Shown one piece after another: positions 52,972-61,442 of a stretch of DNA of 62,913 nucleotides (within the stretch, counting starts at the first letter, position 1; each line of letters begins with the position of its first letter). Where the stretch lies: the NCBI GenBank assembly GCA_003946805.1, contig RPSH01000023.1:1-62913 (forward strand). Reading direction: 5' to 3'. The position numbers and the translations under genes were made by a program. Under the pieces are notes generated by a model. The model searched no databases. It was not told the origin of the DNA and worked only from the letters and a program-made list of their open reading frames with translations. The DNA comes from Bacillus sp. 2B10 (GTDB taxonomy: Bacteria > Pseudomonadota > Alphaproteobacteria > Sphingomonadales > Sphingomonadaceae).

Positions 52972-54120
52972 ATGCCTGGTGCGAACACAAAGGGGGCCGT
53001 TCGAAAGATACTGATGTCCGGAAACGTGGATGCCGGGCCGGGTTCCATTTCGGACGCGATGCCAGGACGAGGCGACATCGAGCAGCATATCGATACGTTG
53101 CTGCCAAGAGATTGGCAGGAAACGCCATTTTCGCGTCCGACGATCGATCTCTTTCGCTCCACCGTCGATCAGATCTACGATCCGAGCGTGCCCGACGATC
53201 ATGTCCTCGACGATTTCGCCGTCGAGGCGATCGTCATCGCGGACGGTTCGCGTCCTGTATCCTTCATCGAGGACGGGAAGATGCTTCCGCCGATGGGCAA
53301 CGGTCCCTTCATCGACCTGATGAACCGGCAGGCGGCGACGATCGAGACGATCGGGCGATCGGTCGGCCGGGTGGAATCGGATGTCCGCATCGCCGAGCCG
53401 TGGATGGACGGCGTGTTCTATGCCGGCTCGGCCTTCGTCGTCGGCCCCGATCTCGCGATGACCAACCGACATGTCGCCGAGATCATGATCCGGGGCGGCA
53501 AAGCGGGGTCCGGGCCGTTTCCGCTCAACGGCCTGTGGTGGCTGAACTTCGCAGGTGAGCACGGATCATCTGTTCGTCGCCGGTTCGCTGTACTGGAGGT
53601 GCTATGGGCAGGGTCAGACGTGGTCGGTACGGGATCCGGCCTCGACGTACTGGACATGGCGCTGCTCCGCCTGGGGCCGGCGGAAGCGGGCGACGTCCTG
53701 CCGGGTGCACTCGCCCTGACGCTCGACGAACCGGGTGAGGGCCAGACGGTCGGCATCGTCGGCTACCCCGGTCGACCGAGGATCGTCGTAGAGAAGCCCG
53801 ACGACCAACTCGCCTGCGCCGAAGAAGCCGAACGCGCGCTGCTCAAGGTCTTCGACAACCGCTTCGGCTTCAAGCGCGCAGCCTCGGGCGAGGTGGATGC
53901 GCAGCCGGGTTTCGATGGCGATGTGCGTGGCTGGACGATCCGCCACGATGTCTCGACGCTGGGCGGCAATTCGGGGTCGCCGATCTTCGATCTGGGACCC
54001 GGTCGGCCGCCACGCGTCCTTGCCCTGCACTTCGGGGGATGTACGCGCAGGACGAATTACGGAACGGTGTTCGACAAGCTGGCGGATGACCTCCGTCGGT
54101 ACGGCGCGCTGCCGGGTTGA
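52972..54120 (+). CDS. trypsin-like serine protease (cytoplasmic type)
   Basis: The 382-residue product carries a chymotrypsin-fold triad: His167 (MTNRHVAE), Asp228 (LDMALLRL) and Ser334 (GGNSGSPIFD). An N-terminal extension of about 140 residues holds no signal peptide, so it may stay in the cytoplasm. Such trypsin-like domains occur as effectors in bacterial conflict systems. GGAGG precedes the ATG. Confidence 0.8.
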   Translation: MPGANTKGAVRKILMSGNVDAGPGSISDAMPGRGDIEQHIDTLLPRDWQETPFSRPTIDLFRSTVDQIYDPSVPDDHVLDDFAVEAIVIADGSRPVSFIEDGKMLPPMGNGPFIDLMNRQAATIETIGRSVGRVESDVRIAEPWMDGVFYAGSAFVVGPDLAMTNRHVAEIMIRGGKAGSGPFPLNGLWWLNFAGEHGSSVRRRFAVLEVLWAGSDVVGTGSGLDVLDMALLRLGPAEAGDVLPGALALTLDEPGEGQTVGIVGYPGRPRIVVEKPDDQLACAEEAERALLKVFDNRFGFKRAASGEVDAQPGFDGDVRGWTIRHDVSTLGGNSGSPIFDLGPGRPPRVLALHFGGCTRRTNYGTVFDKLADDLRRYGALPG

Positions 54121-54230
54121 TCCGGGCGGGCGGCGATCCGACAAGCTTGATCCTCGCGTCCGATGTCTCATCGGTCGGGTGGCAAGACGTAGGATTAGCC
54201 GGGTCGAAGCGCGGCGAACATGAGCAGGGG

Positions 54231-54506
54231 TCAGCCGGCAAGCTTGTCTTTCACGGCCTTGGCCGGCTGGAAAGTCAGCTTGCGTGAAGCCTTGATCGTC
54301 ATCTTCTCGCCCGTGCGCGGGTTGCGGCCATCGCGCGCGGGGCTGTCCTTCACCTTGAACTTCCCGAAGGCGTTGATCGAAACCTCCTCGCCGCGAGCGG
54401 CCGCTTCACCGATCGCGGCGAACAGGCCATCGACGATCTTCTTCGCATCGGCCTTGCCGATCCCGTGATCGGCGGCGAGCGTTTCGGCGAGTTCGGCATT
54501 GTTCAT
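54231..54506 (-). CDS. HU-family DNA-binding protein
   Basis: The 91-residue protein is a complete HU/IHF-like protein: MNNAELAETLAADHGIGKADAKKIVDGL, then the GKFKVKDSPARDGRNPRTGEKM arm and KLTFQPAKAVKD end. It bends and packages DNA and may aid ICE recombination. A longer frame starts at 54563, but the family start is at 54506. Confidence 0.93.
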   Translation of the reverse strand: MNNAELAETLAADHGIGKADAKKIVDGLFAAIGEAAARGEEVSINAFGKFKVKDSPARDGRNPRTGEKMTIKASRKLTFQPAKAVKDKLAG

Positions 54507-54629
54507 GGAGCCGCGGTCCTTTGCGAATTCGATAGTCCGATTAACGCCGACGGTCCTGTTCATGCAACATCGATCAACGGCGGTACCGAAAGACCTTTCA
54601 GGATCAAGGAGTGATCTGACGCCGGGAGA

Positions 54630-55184
54630 TCATTGCCAGAGTCCCCGGGTCGGTACCGCGCTCCATATGCTCGACTTGTTCGCTTCGACGCTGAAGTCGC
54701 GGGCCTCCTGACCGAGCAGCGCGAGCGTCTTGGCGAGGTTGCGCCGACTCGGACCGCTGCCCCGCTGTTCCCATCGATCGAACCAGGGACGGTCGCGCTC
54801 CTCGATGTCATGGCGCAACTGCGCGATTGCAGCGGCCGTCGGCACCGCCGCGGTACGTGCCGTTCGCGGAATTGCGCGATCGAGCTCGGCGAAGAATGTC
54901 GTGGGTTCGAACGCCTTGCCACTTCGTCCGTCGACGAAGAGCAGGTCACGCAGATCGCGGTATCGTTCGCCGAGATAGACATCGATCCTGTAGCCGCGTT
55001 GGACGTCGAACCGGAAGAAGACCGGGGTTCGGGTGCGCGAGGTAAGCGTCAGTACGAACGGAGCTTCGCGAACCGAGAAGAGGCAGGCGAATTCGACCGC
55101 GCCGGCCTCGAAGCGGAACTGCTGGATATCGACGGGCAGGCCACGCATGCTGGCGTGAAGTGCGCGCAGTCCGGCCATTTCCAT
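54630..55184 (-). CDS. hypothetical protein (possibly DUF6037-like)
   Basis: About 184 residues with a compact alpha/beta pattern (VEFACLFSVREAPFVLTLTSR, VFFRFDVQRGYRIDVYLGERYRDLRDLLFV and PTTFFAELDRAIP). The layout recalls DUF6037-type proteins, but this is from memory and weak. The start may be ATG 55184 or GTG 55205. Confidence 0.55.
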   Translation of the reverse strand: MEMAGLRALHASMRGLPVDIQQFRFEAGAVEFACLFSVREAPFVLTLTSRTRTPVFFRFDVQRGYRIDVYLGERYRDLRDLLFVDGRSGKAFEPTTFFAELDRAIPRTARTAAVPTAAAIAQLRHDIEERDRPWFDRWEQRGSGPSRRNLAKTLALLGQEARDFSVEANKSSIWSAVPTRGLWQ

Positions 55185-55329
55185 TATGCGATCGCTCCAT
55201 TCCACATCCGCCTGAGGAGCGATATGTATTGATGCCAGTCATTGGGAATAGCCCATGCCGGAGAAACGTGTCGATGGAGGCGTCGCATTCGGGACGCGGC
55301 GCTGGGCCTGCCCTGTCATGAAACAGGCA

Positions 55330-56772
55330 TCATTGCCCATCCACTTCGCGCCAGAAGCCAGGCTTGCGACCATGATCGGCGCGCAGCCGCGCGAGGTAGC
55401 GGTCATGGTCGGGCAGGGCGCCGTGATCGATGATCCGTCGTGCGAGACCAGCACATTCGGCAAGGTGACGTGCGGCGTGGCGATAGCGCGAGGATCGCGC
55501 ATTCGTCAGCGTGAAGTCGATCATCGCACGGCGCAGCACGGTGGCCGCGAGTGGATATTTCGGTTCCAGCGCCTCGGCGGCGGGCGTCAGCAGCTCATAG
55601 AGGTTGCTGTCGATCGCGTCCGGCCGCTCGAGCACCAGCGACGCGGCACGATCGAGCGCCGGCCAGGCGGTCAGGAACGCCAGCGCGCGGTGCACATCGG
55701 GGAAGGCGCGGGAATGGGCGAGGGCACGCTGTTCGGCATCGAAATCTTCGAAATCAGGAAGACGCTGTAGGTAGGCGCGCAGGTGACCTGTATCGAGCGC
55801 GGTCGTGAACCGTTCCCATCGGAACGCATGAGCATCCTCGTGCCGCCCGAGCGCGTCCAGCACCGCGAGGCGTGACTTCTCCCATTCCGGCGGCACCCAG
55901 CCGCCGCGTCCCGCTTCGCTGGCCTCAATGGCGGTCCATGCCTCGTCGGCGCGACCGGCGGCGAGCAGGCGCTCGGCGATCCCCGCGGCGATCGCGGGAA
56001 CACGTCGTCCCTTGGCGTCATATTGCGCGATCCAGGCATCGACATCGCCGCAGGCATCGGCGACCTCCTTCAGCAATCGTGCCGAGGCATGCTTGCGGTG
56101 GCTGGTGTCGATCTGATCGGCGAACAACGCACCGCCGCTACCCCAGCCGATGGCCTTCCGATCCTTCTGCGGAGGGGTGACGACCGGTTCGGCCTGCCAC
56201 GCGGTCGCGAGATCGCGGATGCGCGCGAGACCGTTCGCACCGAGTGCGGGGGCGAGTGCGGGGATCAGCCGGTCGTACACGCCGTACTCGTCATACCGCA
56301 CCGCTTCGAACGCCTGCTCGGCGATCGTGAGCGGGTCAGCCCGCGCGGCGACCGCAACCGGTCCGATATCCTCGGCCACGCTACAGAAAATCTCTCCCAA
56401 CCGCCCGCTGCCGTCGTCGCTGCGCTCTAACACCGATTGTCCGCAGGCAGCGAAGCGCCACAGCAGGTCGAGTGCGGCCTTTGGATCGCGCGGTGCGACC
56501 AGGTCCATGATCGCGCGGTGCTATGCTTCGAGATCGGCGGCGAGGGTCTTCACCTTGTCCCAGCCGATGAAACTGCGCGACCGCGTAATGGTCGTCAGCC
56601 GCTTCGCCACCTCGTGCGCGGCATCGGCCGGACTCGCCTCGCCGGCGAGCGCCAGACGCAGCCGCCGCTTGATCGCGGCGTCACCGGCCGCAATATCCAT
56701 GAGCAGAGCCGCCAGCCGCTCGGCCCCGAGCATTTCGAGGTTCTTCGCGTTGAGTGTCTTCGCGGATGCCAT
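55330..56772 (-). pseudogene. DUF6880-type protein gene interrupted by an amber codon
   Basis: The frame from 56772 reads MASAKTLNAKNLE and continues to LAADLEA, where TAG (56521-56523) stops it after 83 codons. The same frame continues with HRAIMDLVAPRDPKAALDLLWRF to 55330. Together they make one DUF6880-like protein of about 480 codons. The family as I recall it has Gln or a similar residue at the stop, so a CAG-to-TAG change explains it. An ATG at 56508 could restart the large part. Function of the family is unknown; it contains helical repeats. Confidence 0.75.
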
Positions 56773-56787
56773 CCCTCCCGCCTTATG

Positions 56788-57270
56788 TCAGCTGGCCTCC
56801 GGCACGTTGCCGGCCGGCCGGCGACCGCGTCGTGGCTTCTCGGGCGCATCGCTTGGGGATATCGCGGGCTTGCGACCGAGGCCAAGGCGCTTTGCCGTCT
56901 CGCGACGCGCTTCCGAATAGGCCGGTGCTACCATCGGATAAGTGTCGGGCAGTTTGTACCGCGCGCGGTAGTCGGCGGGCGTCAGGCCGTGCGTCGACAG
57001 ATGCCGCTTGAGCGTCCTGTACGGCTTGCCGTCGATCATACTGACGATGTGCTCGCGCGAGGCGAGGCTCTTGCGAGCCGAGACGGCCGGCGTGAAGTCC
57101 TGTTCTTCGGCCTCCGGCGCCGACGGCACCTCGTCCCGCTTCGCCAGTGTCGCCCGCGTCTGTTCGATCAGACCGGATAGTTGATCGATCGGTACCGTGT
57201 TGTTGGAGACATAGGCGGTGAGAAGCTGGACGGTCAGGGTCGTATAGTCGGGCTGTTCGGCATCGGCCAT
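56788..57270 (-). CDS. MucR-family transcriptional regulator
   Basis: The 160-residue protein has the MucR/Ros zinc-finger-like region with ARKSLASREHIVSMIDGKPYRTLKRHLSTHGLTPADYRARYKLPDTYPMVAPAYSEARRETAKRLGLGRKP. The usual first Cys of the finger is replaced (SIDG/SMIDG context), as in many MucR. It silences or activates many alphaproteobacterial genes and may control the cargo of the element. ATG 57270 is used; 57279 is a possible start. Confidence 0.92.
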   Translation of the reverse strand: MADAEQPDYTTLTVQLLTAYVSNNTVPIDQLSGLIEQTRATLAKRDEVPSAPEAEEQDFTPAVSARKSLASREHIVSMIDGKPYRTLKRHLSTHGLTPADYRARYKLPDTYPMVAPAYSEARRETAKRLGLGRKPAISPSDAPEKPRRGRRPAGNVPEAS

Positions 57271-57428
57271 CGCGTACATCTTTCGCTGGACTGTCGGTCG
57301 CCCGGTTCTGGGCGACGATCCGCTGTCGTGTCCAGTGCCAATCCAGCACGCGCCGTCCCGCCATGATGCGAGGAGGAAGGGGGCAGGGAAGGGGGAGCAC
57401 GATCATGTGTTCGACCCGGAGTTTCACC

Positions 57429-57896
57429 ATGGCGGACCGTGTATCGGCCCGGATCGCGATCGGTGGCACCTTGCCCCGATCGCTTCTGGACGACCTGAAA
57501 CAGCATATCGACGACGAGGATCTCCGCGTCGATTGGGAGGGAGAACCCTTCGACCCCGAGAATCTGCCTGTCGATACTCCCCTCGACCTGAAGGCCCATG
57601 AGGTCGCTTGGGGCTATTTCGAGCAGCTCGAGCAATTCTGCCGCGATCATGGGCTGGCCTATGTCCGCTGTTCGGGCAGCTTCGGACCGGACCGGGAAGT
57701 CTTCACCGGATCGGGTGAACCGCGGAGCCACGCGGTCACCGAGGACGATGAGTTCGTCTTCAGCCTCGAGACGATCCGCGAACTGGGCAGCATCGCCGCG
57801 ATCGAGGCGCGGGCAGTCGAGGCCAACTTCACGCCGGGCCCGCTCGTGATCGTCGACGACCTGCCTTCCGAATGCGCGGAGGCGACCCATGGCTGA
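57429..57896 (+). CDS. hypothetical ICE protein
   Basis: The 155-residue acidic protein shows an alpha/beta pattern (ARIAIGGTLPRSLLDDLKQHI, VAWGYFEQLEQFCRDHGLAYVRCSGSFGP). It opens the plus-strand accessory block and overlaps the next gene by 8 bases. Starting at 57363 is possible but the M at 57429 fits better. Such small proteins are common in sphingomonad ICEs; role unknown. Confidence 0.6.
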   Translation: MADRVSARIAIGGTLPRSLLDDLKQHIDDEDLRVDWEGEPFDPENLPVDTPLDLKAHEVAWGYFEQLEQFCRDHGLAYVRCSGSFGPDREVFTGSGEPRSHAVTEDDEFVFSLETIRELGSIAAIEARAVEANFTPGPLVIVDDLPSECAEATHG

Positions 57897-58380
57897 GACT
57901 TGGATCCAGGCGAGCTTCGCCTTCACCTGTTCGAACGCGGAGATGGCACTGCTCGAAGAGGCGTTCCTCGCCGCTGCCAACCTCGCCGACGATTTCGAGC
58001 CCGATCCACCGAGCCCGGAGTTCTTCGTCATCTTCCCGCCCGACGGCGACGATGCGTGGAGCGGCCTGCGCCGAATTTTCACCGATCCCGACTTCCCGTC
58101 GCTCGGTGCCGGGATCGAAGGCGGCAATTCGATCGAGCATCCCGATCGCAGCGTCGTCCACGTGTTCGGGACCACGGACTTTCAGCCGAATGCCATCGCG
58201 TCGCTGACCCAGCGATGCTGCCGCGCCAGCCTCGAACAGGCACCGATCGGCTTCGAATATAGCTGGAGCTGCTCGAAGCCCCGGGTCGGCGAGTTCGGCG
58301 GCGGCTGGTGCGTCGTCCATCCCGACCACCTCGACAGCGGTACCACCGGCGAGGCGCTCGCCGCCGCCCTGCGCATCTGA
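57889..58380 (+). CDS. hypothetical ICE protein
   Basis: This 163-residue acidic protein (FAFTCSNAEMALLEEAFLAAANL, PSPEFFVIFPPDGDDAWSGLRRIFTDPDFP) has the composition of a soluble alpha/beta domain. It overlaps the preceding gene by 8 bases, so the two are probably co-translated. No family is recognised. Confidence 0.6.
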   Translation: MAETWIQASFAFTCSNAEMALLEEAFLAAANLADDFEPDPPSPEFFVIFPPDGDDAWSGLRRIFTDPDFPSLGAGIEGGNSIEHPDRSVVHVFGTTDFQPNAIASLTQRCCRASLEQAPIGFEYSWSCSKPRVGEFGGGWCVVHPDHLDSGTTGEALAAALRI

Positions 58381-58462
58381 TTCCACATCCAAAGCCCGCC
58401 ACGCCCCACCGCGCGTGGGGGAGCGACGGGGCGCGTCATTCTCTCATCGAAGGATACACAGC

Positions 58463-59161
58463 ATGCCCGACACGAATGTGGCGATCCAGCCGCTCGCCCT
58501 CTATAGCCAGACTCCGACCGACGAGCGCGGCAACTTCCACTATCAGGGCGACCTGCACCGCCCGGGCGAGCCGCTCTCCGACCTGAGCCGGCGAATCGAG
58601 CATCACCTCACCGCGACGTTCGGCAGCAGCCACTTCGGCTTGCGCAGCGAGACGTTCGCGGGCGGGCGCAAGATCACGGTCGAACTGCTCGATCATCCCG
58701 ACGATCTGACGGCAGAGGACGATCGTCGCGCGTTCGAGACCGCAGTGCGCGACCAGATCGAACGGTTCGGTTTCACCCGCTCCAACTTCTACCAGGATCA
58801 TATGTCCTGCGCGTTATATAGCGAGGTGCGGATCGGCGCGGCCTATTGGGCGGCGCTGGCGGCGCGGCGCGGTACCGCGCATCCGGTCGAGCAGAAGCTG
58901 TCGCTTGCCGCCTTCCGGAAGACGATCAAACTCGGCGATACGCTCAAACTGATCCACTCCCCCTGGCCGAACCGCAACCTCGGCGTCGTACGCACGGTCG
59001 AGAAGGTCCGCTCGGTCGATGTCGTGATCGGCGGCAGCCATCTCAGCTATCCTCGGGCAACCGGCTTCGCCTGCGACGGTCGGCTGGTACGGATCGCGAT
59101 GGGCAGCGAGCGCGAACCCGATGCACATCTACTGTACGAATGGGAGCGCAAAGCCGCCTGA
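58463..59161 (+). CDS. LPD29-like domain protein
   Basis: The 232-residue protein has an N-terminal part (LSDLSRRIEHHLTATFGSSHFGLRSETFAGGRKITVELLDHP) matching the style of large polyvalent-protein-associated domain LPD29, found in phage and plasmid proteins delivered with DNA. The C-terminal half has FRKTIKLGDTLKLIHSPWPNRNLGVVRTVEKV. It is one of a run of co-oriented ICE genes. Confidence 0.65.
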   Translation: MPDTNVAIQPLALYSQTPTDERGNFHYQGDLHRPGEPLSDLSRRIEHHLTATFGSSHFGLRSETFAGGRKITVELLDHPDDLTAEDDRRAFETAVRDQIERFGFTRSNFYQDHMSCALYSEVRIGAAYWAALAARRGTAHPVEQKLSLAAFRKTIKLGDTLKLIHSPWPNRNLGVVRTVEKVRSVDVVIGGSHLSYPRATGFACDGRLVRIAMGSEREPDAHLLYEWERKAA

Positions 59162-59212
59162 CCGGAGAAGAGGGGTGTGTGGGCGGGCGTCGAGCAAGGA
59201 GGACGCCCGCCC

Positions 59213-59968
59213 ATGACCCGAGAAACGCTGAACATCGGTCCCGCACCAGCCGAGGAGCCTTGCGCCCAGCTTGGCATCACCGACCTGTTCGAACAGGCCA
59301 ATTTGCTCGAAATCCTGTGTTACCGCGCCGCGCTGACCGCCTGCCACGGCAAGCCGCCCGAGGGCGCCGCCTTCCACATCGAGCGCAACGTCCACGACTT
59401 CGGTACGTACCGCGAGCTGGCGGTGGGTTACGATGCCGACTACGAGGCGGCAGCTGCCTGGGCGTACCGGCTCGAAGACGGCCTGGCTCGCTGGCTCGAT
59501 GCGGACTTCCTCGCGCCCGTCATCTACGATCGCCGCTCGCAGGTCGAGGAGTTCGCCTGCACCGACCATTTCGACGCCGCGCGGCGGGCGATGCTGCTGA
59601 TGGAGCGACTGCGGATCGACGGCTACGGCACGGTCGGGCAGGCCATCCGCATCGCGCATCTGCGTGCTGCGTACCCGACGCAAGCCGAGGAGGTCGATCA
59701 GCTGCTCCGCCAGCTCGCGGACGAGGCGAGGGTCCGAAGCCCGGCCGATCGCCACGTCGGACTCTACGCGCCCTATCGCCTGACCTTCATACCGGCGATG
59801 TTCAACGATCGCCGCGGTATCCATTATCCCAAGGGTGACGTGATCGACGTCCACGCGCACGAGGTGCGGGCGGGGCATTGCCGCTACGTCGGTCTCGGCA
59901 GCGTCGGGACGCCCGACGATGCGCTCGCACTCTGCTGGGAGCACCTGGCGCGCTACGTCATCACCTGA
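59213..59968 (+). CDS. hypothetical ICE protein
   Basis: The 251-residue protein starts TLNIGPAPAEEPCAQLG and is rich in Ala, Asp and Arg, with no membrane segments. AGGAGG lies 9-14 bases ahead. I recall similar ones in ICE/plasmid regions of sphingomonads, but no domain or function can be named. Confidence 0.6.
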   Translation: MTRETLNIGPAPAEEPCAQLGITDLFEQANLLEILCYRAALTACHGKPPEGAAFHIERNVHDFGTYRELAVGYDADYEAAAAWAYRLEDGLARWLDADFLAPVIYDRRSQVEEFACTDHFDAARRAMLLMERLRIDGYGTVGQAIRIAHLRAAYPTQAEEVDQLLRQLADEARVRSPADRHVGLYAPYRLTFIPAMFNDRRGIHYPKGDVIDVHAHEVRAGHCRYVGLGSVGTPDDALALCWEHLARYVIT

Positions 59969-60021
59969 TCCGGGGCGGCGGAAATGTCCGTCGCCGACTT
60001 CCCCGACATCCGGAGACACCC

Positions 60022-60486
60022 ATGATCGCGTTCGTCGATGGCGACCTCCTGGCCTCCCGCGCCGACATGCTGGTGAATGCCGTCAACTGTGCCGGCGTCA
60101 TGGGCGCGGGGATCGCGCTCGCGTTCCGGCGGCGCCATCCCGACATGTTCGACGACTATCGGCGTGTCTGCCTCGCCGGTCGCCTGCGTCCCGGCCGGCT
60201 GCATGTGTGGCGGCTTCCCGATGGCCGGCGCATCGTCAACCTGCCGACCAAGCGGCATTGGCGCGATGGATCGCGCTACGGCGATATCGACGCCGGGCTG
60301 GCGGCGCTGCGGACGTGCATCGAACGGTTCGAGCCGGCGAGCGTCGCCGTGCCGGCGCTCGGTTGCGGTTGCGGCGGCCTCGACTGGCAGCGAATCGCGG
60401 CGATGATCCGGGCGACGCTCGTCGACCTCGATGCGCGTATCCTCTTTTACCAGCCACGCGCGTCTCGTAGTTTCCTGAGTTCCTGA
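60022..60486 (+). CDS. macrodomain protein (DarG-like ADP-ribosyl hydrolase)
   Basis: The 154-residue protein is a single macrodomain. It has VDGDLLASRADMLVNAVNCAGVMGAGIALAFRRRHPD, KRHWRDGSRYGDIDAGLAAL and VPALGCGCGGLDW. This is the DarG-type pattern, where it reverses ADP-ribosylation of thymidine in DNA. No DarT toxin was recognised nearby. It could serve as an anti-toxin or counter-defence factor. Confidence 0.85.
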   Translation: MIAFVDGDLLASRADMLVNAVNCAGVMGAGIALAFRRRHPDMFDDYRRVCLAGRLRPGRLHVWRLPDGRRIVNLPTKRHWRDGSRYGDIDAGLAALRTCIERFEPASVAVPALGCGCGGLDWQRIAAMIRATLVDLDARILFYQPRASRSFLSS

Positions 60487-60489
60487 GCC

Positions 60490-60762
60490 ATGGCTGGCGT
60501 CTCGTGCCGACCCGTCCGATGTAACCGGGCGGGTTGCGATCGCACTTGGTCGTGTGATCCTGCCATCACCGTCGTCTGTCCGACCTGCGGCGCCCGGGAA
60601 GGCACTCGCTGTCGCCGGCCCAGTGGTCACTACGGACCGTTCGTCACGCTGCATGCCGCCCGCGACCTGCTCGCCGACCGTGAGGGCCGCTACGGCATGT
60701 GCCCGCTCGGCATCTGCGGCGCGGTGAACCGGCCTTTTCAGCCAGGCCTTCCATTCGACTGA
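60490..60762 (+). CDS. small zinc-finger protein
   Basis: This 90-residue protein has eight Cys, with CPTCGAREGTRCRRPSGHYGPFVTLHAARD, a zinc-binding element also seen in phage and actinobacterial small DNA-binding proteins. It follows the macrodomain gene with 3 bases between stop and start, so it is likely in the same transcript. Confidence 0.68.
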   Translation: MAGVSCRPVRCNRAGCDRTWSCDPAITVVCPTCGAREGTRCRRPSGHYGPFVTLHAARDLLADREGRYGMCPLGICGAVNRPFQPGLPFD

Positions 60763-60812
60763 GGCACGCGATGGTAGCGTCCCGACCCGCATCCCCCCGG
60801 AGGAGCTTTCCG

Positions 60813-61112
60813 ATGATCGATACCCTGTTCCGGCGGGTGGCCGCCGACCACGGCTGGACCGACGCCGCCCAGGTCGCCGTGCTCCTGCGCTATGCCGCCC
60901 ACACTGGATCGGCGGCGATGCTGCAGGCCTTTCTCGATCGCGAGCGCGGTGCCGCCAACGACGACGATCCGTTCCAGGACGCCGTGATCGCGATCCTGCG
61001 CGATCCGGGCCTCGTGCTTGACGCATCGTTCCGCCGCTACTGCGCGGGCTGCCGTGATCTCCTCACGCCCCGGCAGGCCGCCGAGCGCTGGTGCTGCTGG
61101 CGCGCCGCCTGA
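60813..61112 (+). CDS. small hypothetical protein
   Basis: The 99-residue protein is helical with two Cys pairs near the end (CAGC, CC). GGAGGAG stands 8 bases before ATG. It is part of the co-oriented small-gene array. No function can be given. Confidence 0.58.
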   Translation: MIDTLFRRVAADHGWTDAAQVAVLLRYAAHTGSAAMLQAFLDRERGAANDDDPFQDAVIAILRDPGLVLDASFRRYCAGCRDLLTPRQAAERWCCWRAA

Positions 61113-61151
61113 CCTCACCCTCCAACGCCGTTTCGTACAGGAGCCATCACC

Positions 61152-61439
61152 ATGATCGAGCCGACCGAGGTCGACCGCAATCACGAACAAATCCTCGCCG
61201 CACTGCCCGAGATGTGCGCGACGGTGCTGCCGAGCACGCACGAGCCGATCATCATAAAGCGCGGGCAGGCCGGGCACTGGCCGCTTCCCGACGGCATGAC
61301 GATCGAGCGCATCAACGCCGTGTTCAAGGCAAGTCCCGCGCAGATCGAGGCGATGCTGGTCGGCTCGATGTTCGGCTGGGACGTGGCGGGTGCGGACCCC
61401 GCGCGCTACGACTCCGACGGACGACCCCGGCGGACCTGA
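61152..61439 (+). CDS. small hypothetical protein
   Basis: The 95-residue acidic protein starts after AGGAGCC. Its gene is 3 bases from the DpdA-like gene, so they are probably co-expressed. No motif is recognised. Confidence 0.58.
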   Translation: MIEPTEVDRNHEQILAALPEMCATVLPSTHEPIIIKRGQAGHWPLPDGMTIERINAVFKASPAQIEAMLVGSMFGWDVAGADPARYDSDGRPRRT

Positions 61440-61442
61440 GCC

